Below are positions 7,628-16,399 of a stretch of DNA of 64,000 bases, piece by piece. The notes under the pieces are model-generated. The model did not search any database, was not told where the DNA came from, and saw nothing but the letters and a program-made list of their open reading frames with translations. Every line of letters starts with the position of its first letter. Position 1 is the stretch's first letter. The stretch spans positions 1-64,000 of the forward strand of contig DAIDGX010000018.1 of the NCBI GenBank assembly GCA_027452165.1, written 5' to 3'. The stretch is from Vulcanimicrobiota bacterium (GTDB lineage: Bacteria; Vulcanimicrobiota; Vulcanimicrobiia; Vulcanimicrobiales; Vulcanimicrobiaceae). Both the position numbers and the translations under genes were made by a program.

Positions 7628-10162
7628 TTAGAAATTGAACGTTGTCGGGACGAGCGGGCCGGATTGACCGACGTTAAAGGTTGCGCCGTGCGACGGGAAG
7701 GCGAGGATGTTCAGCGACACGGTTACAAGCTTCATCGACTGATTGTAGAGCGCTTGAATCTGGTAACAGTTGCCGATCGTGCGCGTGAAGTAGATGATCT
7801 TGTTTTCCATGCGCCCCTTATTCTTCCAATCGAGATCGGTAACGAGCTGTAATGCGGCGTTACGCCCGAACGGGGTGACCAACTGCAGGTTGGTCGATGG
7901 GAAGCCGAGCCCGCTCCCGGGAATGAACGAGCCTCCGAGCAACACCATCGACCGGGCCGAAGGCTGTGCGATGAACTGGTAGCTCACCGGCAGCGCATGG
8001 GCGTCGAACGTCGTCTGGAACCCGAGCGAAAGATTGTACGTGTTGCCGTTATATACACGCACGAGGTCCTGCGCGTTTTTCGTATTCGAGGTGGGCTGCT
8101 GATCGAGGTATTGGAACGGAACGAACGCCGGTCCGTTGTAGTTTGATTCGCTATATGAGAGCGTGTTGAGAAAATGGTGGTCAAGCGGCGTGGTGAGCGA
8201 TGCTTGTTGTTGGATCGCCGCCTTCAAGTCGCCGGTTCCGTAGGCATATTGCGTGAGATTCAGGTTGCCTTGGAAGTTGCTGCCGAAGATGTTCTCGATG
8301 AGCGGGCCGAATCCAAAGGTCATATCGGCGCGTTGGGTGCTAAAAGCGTTCGACGGCTCGCTGTATTCGCCAACGGTGAACGATGCGTTGGTTGGAATCG
8401 TGAAATGCGGAAGAAATTTGTACGGGCGTATCTGCAACTCGGGTAGCTTGTTGATGCCGTACGGCGTTTTTGCGAAGGTTTTGTCGAGCGTCATCTGATA
8501 GTCTGCGCCCGGCGTCGTGTAATGCACGAGATCTTGGAAGTGAGCCGTCGAGTTCGACGAACCGACGCCGGCAAAGTCGGATTGGCTCGAAGCTAAATTG
8601 AAGTTGATCCCGTTGCTCAGCTGTTGCGTGAATTGCCGATTGTCGGTGAAAGAAAGACTATTGCTGCTTGACTGCGAGCCGACGGCGCTGCGCGTGAAGC
8701 CGTAGGTCTGCGAGGTGTGCAATGACGTATGCGCGACCGTGCCGGTGAAGCTCGTGTTCGCGGGGAGGTTCGTGTAAGGTCCGTAGTTCGATTGGTAGGT
8801 CAAACCAAAATTTCCGCGCAGTGTCTGCGAGAAATTTTCGGTCTCGGTGACCGCGATGTTATCGTTGGTCGATTGGACTCGACGATCGTGGATCGTGTAA
8901 AAGTTTACGTTCGCGCTGCGGTGGCCACTTTTGCGCGCGAAATAGGCGACGTAGCCGAGGCCGAGTCCGACCTTGGTGTAATAGTTGAGAATGTAGTAGC
9001 CGTAATAGTACTGATTGCGGCCGAACGTCGTTCGGGTTTTGATCCAATACCCTTCGTATTGGTCGTATCCGACGTCGGGAAAGTACTTGGGCTTCTGCGC
9101 GTCGTTATCGACGGTGCGCAGTGGGATGACGACCTTCGGAAGGAAAAACACGGCGGCCGCTCCGAGCCACAAGATCGCTTTGTAGATGACGATCTTGTCG
9201 CCTGGATAGACAACGAAGTTCTTGCCCGTGATGTGGTAGCCACCGCGCGAGTTTTCGCAGGTTGTGAGGAAGGGCGCGGTGCCGTGTCCGATGCCGTTCG
9301 GATCGGTGTAGAGATTCTTCCCGGTGTAGTGGATGAGCCCGCGTTCGACGCCTTCCGAACTGGTGCCGCTCGCGCCGTCGAGCCGTGCGGTTTGATCGAT
9401 CGTGTCGAAGGTGATCTTCTTTGCGTCGAGGACGGAATCGCGCGCGTGATTGATGATGAACGGGTGTCCCGTGATGGTCACGGTGCGTAGCCCGTCGTAG
9501 TGCGCTCGCTGCCCTACGATCTCTTCGGCGCCATAGAGGATATGCACGTTGCCTTCGGCGTCGCCGGGTTCGCCTTGATGCGTGTTGCCGGAGACCTTGT
9601 CGGCGAGAATCGCGATCGAGTTGGGCGGAAGCGTCGGCAGGCCGGTGGGTTGCGGGGTCGGCGCGGGCGCCTGCACGCCCGCGGGCGTGATCGGCGGCGG
9701 CGTGCTGCCGCCGCGCTGCACGAAGACGGGCTGATTCTGATCGAAGGGGTTGGGCGTTGCCGTCGGGACCGGTGGCGGTACCGGCACGGTCGCGCTCGAG
9801 CCCGGTTGCGGCCGCGGCGTAGCGTAGAGCGTGGTCGTCGAATTGCCTTGCGGCGCGAAGCTTGCGGCCGGGACGGGGTTTTTTTGTGGTGGCGCCGTGG
9901 GCGAGGCGCTCGGCGACGGTGATGGCGATGGCAGAGCGAATTGCGCCACCCAGACGCTGCCGACGGGATCGTTAGCGCGTGCGCGATCTTTTGCCAGCGC
10001 GCGCGCTTCGTGGATTGCGCAACTCTGCCCGTTCATGAGCGCGAGCACATGCGCGTTTTCCGTAGCGAGCGGGGCGGCAGGCGTGGGAAGCGAGCCGCTC
10101 AACACCGCGCCGATGCAGATGCTCGCGACGATGCCGCGACGACGAAACGATGCAAAACTCAA
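7628..10162 (-). CDS. lptD: LptD/OstA-like outer-membrane LPS assembly protein
   Basis: 844 residues. A signal-like N-terminus (RRRGIVASICIGAVLSGSLPTPA) is followed by a Pro/Ser/Thr-rich low-complexity region (about 75-180). Next comes an OstA/LptA-type beta domain (NVHILYGAEEIVGQRAHYDG, about 200-300), and then a long tail of alternating aromatic strands typical of a 26-strand LptD barrel (YYYGYYILNYYTKVGLGLGY). LptD inserts LPS into the outer leaflet. The Pro-rich spacer between signal and OstA domain is unusual. It follows the lptF/G permease by 4 bases on the same strand. The protein ends in NF, a typical outer-membrane beta-signal terminus. Confidence 0.85.
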   Translation of the reverse strand: MSFASFRRRGIVASICIGAVLSGSLPTPAAPLATENAHVLALMNGQSCAIHEARALAKDRARANDPVGSVWVAQFALPSPSPSPSASPTAPPQKNPVPAASFAPQGNSTTTLYATPRPQPGSSATVPVPPPVPTATPNPFDQNQPVFVQRGGSTPPPITPAGVQAPAPTPQPTGLPTLPPNSIAILADKVSGNTHQGEPGDAEGNVHILYGAEEIVGQRAHYDGLRTVTITGHPFIINHARDSVLDAKKITFDTIDQTARLDGASGTSSEGVERGLIHYTGKNLYTDPNGIGHGTAPFLTTCENSRGGYHITGKNFVVYPGDKIVIYKAILWLGAAAVFFLPKVVIPLRTVDNDAQKPKYFPDVGYDQYEGYWIKTRTTFGRNQYYYGYYILNYYTKVGLGLGYVAYFARKSGHRSANVNFYTIHDRRVQSTNDNIAVTETENFSQTLRGNFGLTYQSNYGPYTNLPANTSFTGTVAHTSLHTSQTYGFTRSAVGSQSSSNSLSFTDNRQFTQQLSNGINFNLASSQSDFAGVGSSNSTAHFQDLVHYTTPGADYQMTLDKTFAKTPYGINKLPELQIRPYKFLPHFTIPTNASFTVGEYSEPSNAFSTQRADMTFGFGPLIENIFGSNFQGNLNLTQYAYGTGDLKAAIQQQASLTTPLDHHFLNTLSYSESNYNGPAFVPFQYLDQQPTSNTKNAQDLVRVYNGNTYNLSLGFQTTFDAHALPVSYQFIAQPSARSMVLLGGSFIPGSGLGFPSTNLQLVTPFGRNAALQLVTDLDWKNKGRMENKIIYFTRTIGNCYQIQALYNQSMKLVTVSLNILAFPSHGATFNVGQSGPLVPTTFNF

Positions 10163-10166
10163 CGGA

Positions 10167-11321
10167 TCAGTGTTCTTCCAGCCAGAGCAAAACGATGCCG
10201 GTGACGCCCATGATGATGTTCGGCAGCCACGCGGCGAGGTAGGGGTTCATCTGCCCGTTGCGCCCAAACGCTGCGGCCGCCGACGTAAGCAAGAAATAGA
10301 CAAAGAAGGCAAAGATGGAGAGCGCGATGCCGAGCGTGCGACCACGCTTGCCGAAACGCATCGCGAGTGGAACGGCGAGCACGATGCCGATGAAGCACGC
10401 AAACGGCCAGGCGAGCTTTTGCGCGAGGTTGATCTGCAGGCTGCCGAGTGTGGAACCGCCGATGCCTTCGTCCTGCAACGCGGTGACGCGTACTTTGAGG
10501 TCCTTGCTCGACATCGTCCACGGATCGGCACTCGTGTTCGCCATGAATTGCGCCGCAGTCTCTGCGAGCGGCAAACCCACGGTGACGCTCTTGACGTGTT
10601 GCTGGCTCGTCATGAAGCCGTTGGTGTTGTAGCGCGTGTCGATGACGTCGTGTAGCACCAGCGCGCCGTCTTTCACCGTTGCGGTCTTGGCCTGCAAGGT
10701 TTCGTTCCACGGCCCGTACCGCGCCGGCTTGAATACCTGCACGCCCTCCATCGTCTTGTTGTCGGGCAGTACCTGCGAGACGTAAAAGACGTTGCCGGTG
10801 TCGGGATCTTTGCGGAAGAACTGCGGCTCCACCGGCAGGGCGTTTGTGTGGTAGATGATTTGGTAAAACGTGCGCGTCGAGAGATCGACCGAGGCGGGCA
10901 CCAGGTGCTCGTTGATCATGTACGTGAGCACGAAGAGGCCGAAGCCGAAGACGAACGGTGCAAGGGCGATCCGCCACACCGGTATGCCGGCGGTGCGCAT
11001 CGCGGTAACCTCGTTGTCGCCCATCACGCGCCCCATGGCGAGTAGCGCTGCGAACAGGCACGCAAACGGAAACGCCATCGGCGTCGCCTGTGGAATGCGG
11101 AAGATGACGAATCGCAGCGCTAAGAAGAACGGTGCATGCTGATTGATGATGTAATCAGCCGCCAAAAAGAAGATGTTGAGCGCCCAGAAGATGAGATACG
11201 CGCCGACCGCAAAGAGAAACGGGCCGAGCATCTCGTTCAGCAGGTAGCGGTCGAGGATCGTAAGGCCGAACCCGCGAGCGAGAATGCTCTGGTGCGGCCG
11301 ACGTTCGGTGAGCGTCGCCAT
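10167..11321 (-). CDS. LptF/LptG family LPS export permease
   Basis: 384 residues with the YjgP/YjgQ layout: three N-terminal membrane helices (LDRYLLNEMLGPFLFAVGAYLIFW, then QATPMAFPFACLFAALLAMGR, then FVFGFGLFVLTYMINEHLVP), a periplasmic jellyroll of about 150 residues, and three C-terminal helices. The MGDNEVTAMRTAGIPVWRI coupling segment that contacts the LptB ATPase is well conserved. It extracts LPS from the inner membrane for delivery to LptC and LptD. One protein of this type is present here; a partner and lptB must be elsewhere, or it may act as a homodimer. It begins a run with lptD on the minus strand. Confidence 0.9.
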   Translation of the reverse strand: MATLTERRPHQSILARGFGLTILDRYLLNEMLGPFLFAVGAYLIFWALNIFFLAADYIINQHAPFFLALRFVIFRIPQATPMAFPFACLFAALLAMGRVMGDNEVTAMRTAGIPVWRIALAPFVFGFGLFVLTYMINEHLVPASVDLSTRTFYQIIYHTNALPVEPQFFRKDPDTGNVFYVSQVLPDNKTMEGVQVFKPARYGPWNETLQAKTATVKDGALVLHDVIDTRYNTNGFMTSQQHVKSVTVGLPLAETAAQFMANTSADPWTMSSKDLKVRVTALQDEGIGGSTLGSLQINLAQKLAWPFACFIGIVLAVPLAMRFGKRGRTLGIALSIFAFFVYFLLTSAAAAFGRNGQMNPYLAAWLPNIIMGVTGIVLLWLEEH

Positions 11322-11339
11322 CGTCGAACTATGCGAGCG

Positions 11340-11813
11340 TTAGTAGCTCCGGTACGCTGAAATGACACGCGCAACGTAGGCGCGCGTTTCGGCGTACGGC
11401 GGAACGCCGTGGTAACGATCGACCGCGCCCGGGCCGGCATTGTAGGCCGCGACAGCGAGCGTCACGTTTCCGTGGTAACGATCGAGCAGCGATTTGAGGT
11501 ACGAAGATCCGCACAGCACGTTCTCGGTGGGATCGAACGGGTTGTCGATCCCGCACGACTGCGACGTGCCGGGCATCAATTGCATCAGTCCCTGCGCGCC
11601 CGCCAGGCTTATCGCGGACGGATCGCCGGCCGATTCGGCCATGAGCACCGCGCGGATGAGACCGGCCGGGACGCTGCTATCGACCGAGGCCGTGGAGACG
11701 AGCGAGGAGATTTGCGCCGGGTTCAGGGCGTGCGGGGCATAGGGTAGGTAGCCCGTGCCTCCACATCCGTAGAGCAGGCTGAGGAGCAGCACCGTGCCGA
11801 GCAGGTTCCTCAT
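11340..11813 (-). CDS. Lipoprotein lytic transglycosylase (SLT domain)
   Basis: 157 residues. MRNLLGTVLLLSLLYGC is a lipoprotein signal with the Cys at 17. The rest is a compact SLT (family 1) goose-lysozyme-like domain: AVLMAESAGDPSAIS carries the catalytic Glu, followed by AGAQGLMQLMPGT, the NV..G..YL helix, and AVAAYNAGPGAVDRY. It cleaves the MurNAc-GlcNAc bond with formation of anhydro-MurNAc, anchored to a membrane facing the periplasm. I used ATG 11813, with AGAGG 8 bases upstream; ATG 11843 is also possible. It lies 18 bases upstream of lptF on the same strand, so cell-wall opening and LPS export may be co-expressed. Confidence 0.9.
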   Translation of the reverse strand: MRNLLGTVLLLSLLYGCGGTGYLPYAPHALNPAQISSLVSTASVDSSVPAGLIRAVLMAESAGDPSAISLAGAQGLMQLMPGTSQSCGIDNPFDPTENVLCGSSYLKSLLDRYHGNVTLAVAAYNAGPGAVDRYHGVPPYAETRAYVARVISAYRSY

Positions 11814-11872
11814 CAGGGATGCCTCTTCTCTTATTGGGAGCATCGGCCTCTCAGGCGAGCGGCCGGATACGA

Positions 11873-12607
11873 TTAGAAGGGGAGGAAGACGAAGATGGCA
11901 CCGAGTGCGGCGACGAGTAGCCCCGAGAGCAGCTCGCCGTAACGCTCGACCTTGCCGAGGTTCAAGCGCTCGAGCCCGGCAAGCGAGGCGCGCACCAGCA
12001 GGGCGTACGTGAGGATGGTCGAGGCGGCAAAGACGGCCGCCATCGCCGAGAGCTGCGCGAGCCCGTACTTACCGGCGGCGAAAAACGCTGGGATTCCTTC
12101 GACCATCGGGCTCGACCCGAGGATCAAGGCAAGCGAGGCGGCGCCTGCCGCCGCGTGGGTGTGTTCGTGGAGCACGAGGGTGCCGTCAGCTCCATGCCAG
12201 TCGTTGTCGTGATGCTCGTGCCAGTGGGCGTGAATCGTCCCGTCAGCGTGGCGGTGCTCGTGCGCGTGGCCGTGGTGGTGATGGTCGTGGCCATCGCGCA
12301 GTTCGCGTAGCGCACCAAAGGCTACGTAGCCGCCAAAGAGCACGAGCGCCGCGCTCGAGATGAGGACGAGCGCGTGGCCGATCGTCTTGGCTACGACGAC
12401 GCCCAGGAGCCACACGACGACCGCGATTGCCAGCGTGGAAAGCACGTGGCCCGCACCCGCGCGGACCGCGGTACGCATTGCGAACGCGCGGCTCCAGCCC
12501 GATTTACGCGCGAGCAACGCGATCGGGGCCCAGTGATCGGGCACCATCGTGTGCAGGATGCCGACCGCGCCGACGGCCGCAATGAGCGCGAGGTTCATGC
12601 TGCGCAT
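11873..12607 (-). CDS. NicO/RcnA-type nickel-cobalt transporter with His-rich loop
   Basis: About 244 residues with roughly six membrane helices. The first carries the HTMVPDHWAP motif, a variant of the H-x4-DH metal-entry motif of the NiCoT/NicO superfamily. Between helices 3 and 4 is a cytoplasmic loop packed with histidines (HDHHHHGHAHEHRHADGT, then HAHWHEHHDNDWHG and HEHTH, about 105-165), as in RcnA-type efflux pumps. A second family signature, GSSPMVEGIPAFFAA, follows the loop. Likely role: export or buffering of Ni, Co or a related metal at the inner membrane. Starts at 12607 and 12598 are both possible and neither has a strong ribosome site. Divergent from proline dehydrogenase. Confidence 0.75.
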   Translation of the reverse strand: MRSMNLALIAAVGAVGILHTMVPDHWAPIALLARKSGWSRAFAMRTAVRAGAGHVLSTLAIAVVVWLLGVVVAKTIGHALVLISSAALVLFGGYVAFGALRELRDGHDHHHHGHAHEHRHADGTIHAHWHEHHDNDWHGADGTLVLHEHTHAAAGAASLALILGSSPMVEGIPAFFAAGKYGLAQLSAMAAVFAASTILTYALLVRASLAGLERLNLGKVERYGELLSGLLVAALGAIFVFLPF

Positions 12608-12656
12608 GTTCGCGCAGTCGTGGGAATTTTCGTGCTGTGGGGTGTAACGAGCCGAG

Positions 12657-13592
12657 GTGGCGTCACTTCTCGAACGTCCCTTGCGCGCGGTGATCCTGGC
12701 TGCCGCGGAGAGTCCCGCCGTACAACGCGCGGTCAACCGCTATGGCATGCAACTTGGCGCGCGGCGCTTCGTTGCAGGTGAGACCGATGATGAGTTTCTG
12801 GCGGTAGCTCGCGCCCTGAACGCGCGTGGGTTTGCAGTGGCGTGCGGCATTCTTGGCGAGGGCGTGCGAGATGGCGCCGAAGCTCTTGTTGCCGCGGATC
12901 GGTACTGCGCGCTTCTGCGGACGTTTGCTGACCAAGGCATCGATGCAAACGTCGCGTTCAAACTTACCCACGTCGGGCTGGATATCGATCCCGAACTCGC
13001 GTTTCGCAACGCCTCCCGCATTGCGCGGGTCGCGCGGGAGTGCGGTAACACGATGCGTCTGGACATGGAGCAATCGCGGTACGTCGATGCCACCTTGGCC
13101 ATCTATCGCAGGCTTCGCGCAGAGTTCGACAACGTGGGATTCGTGCTGCAGTCCTATCTGTTGCGTAGCCTTGACGACCTGCGCTCTACGCTCGACCTTG
13201 AGCCGAACCTGCGCATCGTAAAGGGCGCCTATCTCGAACCGCCCTCGATTGCGTTTGCCCAGAAGAGCGACGTCGATGCGAACTATGTGCGGCTGGTCGA
13301 GACGGCGCTCGCGCATTCCGGCTACACGGCGATCGCGACCCACGATCCGGCGATCGTCGCTCATGTGGAGCGGCTCGTTGTCGAGGGACATCTTCCCCGG
13401 CGTGGCCGTTTCGAATTCCAACTACTTTACGGGATCAGCCCGCAACTCGCACAGACGCTCGTTGAGCGCGGCTATCGCGTGCGGCTCGCCGTGCCGTTCG
13501 GCGACTATTGGTTTCCTTACCTTATGCGACGATTGGCGGAACGTCCCGCAAATCTCGCGTTCTTTCTGCGAGGAGCGTTTTCCAAGCGATGA
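12657..13592 (+). CDS. Proline dehydrogenase
   Basis: 311 residues, the length of monofunctional bacterial proline dehydrogenases (PRODH, FAD-dependent TIM barrel). It oxidises L-proline to pyrroline-5-carboxylate and passes electrons to the membrane quinone pool. Visible family features are the N-terminal RRFVAGETDDE, the barrel strand ANVAFKLTHVGLDID, MRLDMEQSRYVDATLAIYR and VKGAYLEPPSIAF. The C-terminal part has FEFQLLYGISP and the substrate-binding RVRLAVPFGDYWFPYLMRRLAERPAN with its paired arginines. The GTG start sits behind GCCGAG. Its TGA overlaps the ATG of the next gene. No P5C dehydrogenase is adjacent. Confidence 0.92.
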   Translation: MASLLERPLRAVILAAAESPAVQRAVNRYGMQLGARRFVAGETDDEFLAVARALNARGFAVACGILGEGVRDGAEALVAADRYCALLRTFADQGIDANVAFKLTHVGLDIDPELAFRNASRIARVARECGNTMRLDMEQSRYVDATLAIYRRLRAEFDNVGFVLQSYLLRSLDDLRSTLDLEPNLRIVKGAYLEPPSIAFAQKSDVDANYVRLVETALAHSGYTAIATHDPAIVAHVERLVVEGHLPRRGRFEFQLLYGISPQLAQTLVERGYRVRLAVPFGDYWFPYLMRRLAERPANLAFFLRGAFSKR

Positions 13593-14467
13593 GCTTTGTA
13601 TGTGAGGGCGTGTGGTCGGCGGTCCTAACCCCGGTCGGTGAGGATATGCAGCCCGATGCGGCACGCGCGATTCCGTACTACCGTGAGTTGCTCGCGCAGG
13701 GTGTGCACGGCATCAACCTGCTCGGAACCACGGGCGAGGCGATGTCGTTCGGCGTCACCGATCGCCTGCGTTTGATGGAAGCGCTCGCGAACAGCGGCTT
13801 TCCGCTCGTACAAGCGATGGTTGGAACCGGCGCGGCCGCCTTGGAAGACTGCGCCGCCCTAACGCGCGAGGCGTTTGATTTGGGATACGTGGCCGCACTT
13901 GTAATGCCGCCTTTCTATTATCGCGATGTCGATGACGACGGCGTGTTACGGTACTTTGACGCGCTCCTCGCGCGCGCGCATCGGAACGGTAAGCGCGTGC
14001 TGCTCTACAACTTCCCGCGCATGAGCGGCGTGACGTTTCACGCTGCGCTCGTCGATCGGCTGCTTGCGGAGTTTCCCGAGGCGATCGCGGGCATGAAGGA
14101 CAGCTCCAACGATCGCGCGCTGCAAGCCGACGTGATCGCACGTCATCCCGGCTTCGCGGTGATGCCCGGAAGCGAGGCCGGACTCGCGGATCACCGCGCG
14201 CGCGGGCTCGCGGGCTGTATCTCCGGGAGCGTTGCGTTATGGGCGTCGCTCGCGCGCCGCGTGTACGACGCATGCGATCCGCAGGACGGGCGCGCATTGG
14301 ACGAACGGCGCTCGAGCATCGCCGGGATGCCGATGATTCCCGCGGTGCGCTATCTCGTCGCGCAACAGCGACGTGACGACGCATGGGAGCGCTCCGTGCC
14401 GCCGCTAGGTCCTCTCAGCGACGCGCACCGCCGCGCGCTCGAGGTGCATCGCGCGCTTCATGCCTAG
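13589..14467 (+). CDS. Dihydrodipicolinate synthase family (DapA-like) aldolase/lyase
   Basis: 292 residues of the class I aldolase DapA/NAL superfamily. Motifs in order: GVWSAVLTPV at the N-terminus, NLLGTTGEAMSF (GTTGE loop), the YNFPRMSG segment with the conserved Tyr, and the Schiff-base Lys in IAGMKDSSND near 170. The superfamily includes dihydrodipicolinate synthase, N-acetylneuraminate lyase, KDG aldolase and 4-hydroxy-pyrroline-carboxylate deaminase. Translational coupling (ATGA) to proline dehydrogenase hints at a role in proline or hydroxyproline breakdown rather than lysine synthesis, but the substrate cannot be read from the sequence. Confidence 0.82.
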   Translation: MSFVCEGVWSAVLTPVGEDMQPDAARAIPYYRELLAQGVHGINLLGTTGEAMSFGVTDRLRLMEALANSGFPLVQAMVGTGAAALEDCAALTREAFDLGYVAALVMPPFYYRDVDDDGVLRYFDALLARAHRNGKRVLLYNFPRMSGVTFHAALVDRLLAEFPEAIAGMKDSSNDRALQADVIARHPGFAVMPGSEAGLADHRARGLAGCISGSVALWASLARRVYDACDPQDGRALDERRSSIAGMPMIPAVRYLVAQQRRDDAWERSVPPLGPLSDAHRRALEVHRALHA

Positions 14468-15560
14468 CCCCGCGCGCGTCGCAATCGCGTTGATCGTCGC
14501 GTTGGTTACGCTCGGCAGCGCGCCCCACGGCGCGATGCCGTCGAAACCGGCGGTTGCGCGAGCCATCGCGCGCGACCTCTCCTATCACGAGCCCTGGACC
14601 GCGATCACGCTTCGCGACGCTGCCTATACGCCGTTCGTCGCACGGTTGGTGCGCGACGGCCTTTTTCGTGTGGTGGCGCGGTACGGGACGTATCACGCGG
14701 CGCTCGTTCCGACGGAGCGGGGGCGTGTGGTTCTTGCGCGCGAGGGGTGGGTGCTCGATGACGACGCGATGATTCAGACGGGTTTCGTCGCCCCCGTGAT
14801 GGGCTCAACCCACGTCACGATCTCGGGGAAGATTGCGACGATCGTCTATCGTTGGCGATTCGAAGAGGACGCGACGTTTGCGCGCCTCCAGGCGAGCGTT
14901 CCACTCGCGCTCTGGCCGCGATCGCTTGGCGCGGCCTGCAGCTTTGCGGCGCCGGCGACTTCGTTCGAGCGCCGCATCACCTTGTGGCGAGGGCCGGGCG
15001 GTACGTGGTCGTTTTATCCGTCGTCGCGTCGTCCGCTCGATGGCTGTCTTGCTCCGCGCACGCACTGCCGACGAGTTGCCGTTCCCCGGCGCCAGGATGC
15101 GAGCGGCGCGAGTCTTGCGATCGATCGATACCTCGCGGCGCAATCGACCACCGCGTTTGCCTACCTGGAAGGGCAACGGCAGAGCCGCTTTACCGATCAG
15201 CTCGTACACGACGGAATCGTGCGCCCGCGCTTTCAGTATGCAACGGCGTGCTGGGGTGAACGAACGGCGTTCGCGATGACGCAAACGGGAAATGCCGTCG
15301 CCGCGCAGCGCGGATGGCTGGTGACCGGATGGGGCCTTGAGGTGTCGCTTGGCCGCTACGAAGTCGTGCCGGGGTCGCGACGTATCGACCGTACGCCGGG
15401 CGCCGACCCAGCGGTGCGCTTCGAATATCGCTTCGTTCCCAATGCGAACGCACGACGCTTTCCGTGGCTTGCCCCAGTTGGTGCGAAGCACACGCATGTT
15501 CTCGTGTTCAGCGGCGGCGATGCGGTAACGGTTCACAACACGACGTCTTGGACGTGCTAA
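14460..15560 (+). CDS. Secreted protein of unknown function
   Basis: 366 residues. The N-terminus (SPARVAIALIVALVTLGSAPHGA) is a likely signal peptide. The body appears to contain two similar halves: each has an 'AFxxRLVRDGLF' or 'FTDQLVHDGIVRP' helix, then a strand-rich part with GREGW/QRGWLVTGWGLEVSLGRYEV, suggesting an internal duplication of an about 150-residue module. Four cysteines lie in the middle (near 157, 200, 207) and one at the very end. I recognise no family. It overlaps the DapA-like gene by 8 bases and is probably co-transcribed with it. Confidence 0.65.
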   Translation: MPSPARVAIALIVALVTLGSAPHGAMPSKPAVARAIARDLSYHEPWTAITLRDAAYTPFVARLVRDGLFRVVARYGTYHAALVPTERGRVVLAREGWVLDDDAMIQTGFVAPVMGSTHVTISGKIATIVYRWRFEEDATFARLQASVPLALWPRSLGAACSFAAPATSFERRITLWRGPGGTWSFYPSSRRPLDGCLAPRTHCRRVAVPRRQDASGASLAIDRYLAAQSTTAFAYLEGQRQSRFTDQLVHDGIVRPRFQYATACWGERTAFAMTQTGNAVAAQRGWLVTGWGLEVSLGRYEVVPGSRRIDRTPGADPAVRFEYRFVPNANARRFPWLAPVGAKHTHVLVFSGGDAVTVHNTTSWTC

Positions 15561-15564
15561 CGCG

Positions 15565-16269
15565 TTACAGGCCTTGAACCAGCTTGGCGAGGCTGAAGGC
15601 GACACCCGATGCGATGCCGCCGATCAACACGGTTTGCAACGCGGAACGTAGCCATGGAATACCGGTGAGCGCGCCTTTGACGCCGCCGAAGACGGCGAGT
15701 GCGAGCATGGTGAGCACCACCGAGACGAGCAAGGCTTCGTGCGCTTTTCCAACGAGTATATAGGGGAGCAGTGGGACGAGCCCGCCCGCGATGTACGATG
15801 CGCCGATCGTCGTGCCGCTGCGCAGAGCGCGTTTGGGATCGGGTTCGTCGAGACCGAGTTCGAGGCGCATCATGAAATTCACCCATTGGTCTGGATCGCG
15901 CGCGATCATCTCGACGGCGTCGCGTAGCGTGGAGTCACGGAGCCCGTACGATGCGAGAATCTGCGCTACCTCACCGCGCTCCGCATCGGGAATCGTCGCG
16001 ATTTCGCGGTGCTCGCGAGCGAGTTCGCTGCGGTAGTGCTCCTGATCGGTACGCGCGGCGAGATACCCGCCGAGCGCCATAGCGATCGCGCCTGCGGCGA
16101 CTTCGGCAATCCCTGCCGTCACGACGATCCTCGATGACGCGATCGCGCCAGAGATCCCGGCGGCGAGTGCGAACGGCACCGTGAGCCCGTCGGACATGCC
16201 GATGACGACATCGCGCACCGTTTCTGACGCGGTGAAATGCGCTTCATGGTGTTCGCTGAAGATCGGCAT
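15565..16269 (-). CDS. VIT1/CCC1 family iron/manganese transporter
   Basis: 234 residues. The N-terminal membrane part has the family signature RDVVIGMSDGLTVPFALAAGISGA and the VTAGIAEVAAGAIAMALGGYLAARTD segment. A cytoplasmic helical region with many acidic residues follows (about 75-150, REHREIATIPDAERGEVAQIL), the proposed metal-binding domain, then three C-terminal helices. VIT1/CCC1 proteins move Fe2+ or Mn2+ out of the cytoplasm. I chose ATG 16269 because AAGGAGG lies 10 bases upstream; a longer frame to 16344 reads through that ribosome site. It is divergent from the TonB receptor across a 130-bp AT-richer gap that probably holds both promoters. Confidence 0.88.
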   Translation of the reverse strand: MPIFSEHHEAHFTASETVRDVVIGMSDGLTVPFALAAGISGAIASSRIVVTAGIAEVAAGAIAMALGGYLAARTDQEHYRSELAREHREIATIPDAERGEVAQILASYGLRDSTLRDAVEMIARDPDQWVNFMMRLELGLDEPDPKRALRSGTTIGASYIAGGLVPLLPYILVGKAHEALLVSVVLTMLALAVFGGVKGALTGIPWLRSALQTVLIGGIASGVAFSLAKLVQGL

Positions 16270-16399
16270 ACCTGTTGAGCCTCCTTTATGTTGTTGATGG
16301 AGCGGTAAGACGTCATAAGTTGCCGATAAGTACGCCTTAATCATAGCAGGTTAGCGTTGCGTAAGAACGTCTCTTTGCTTTACGGATCGGTAGTACTGA
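16270..16399. promoter_or_regulatory. Divergent promoter region between VIT1-type gene and TonB receptor
   Basis: 130 bp, visibly richer in A+T than its surroundings, with the VIT1 ribosome site at its left edge. It must carry promoters for both flanking genes. I could not identify a convincing Fur, MntR or sigma-70 site by eye. Confidence 0.4.
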
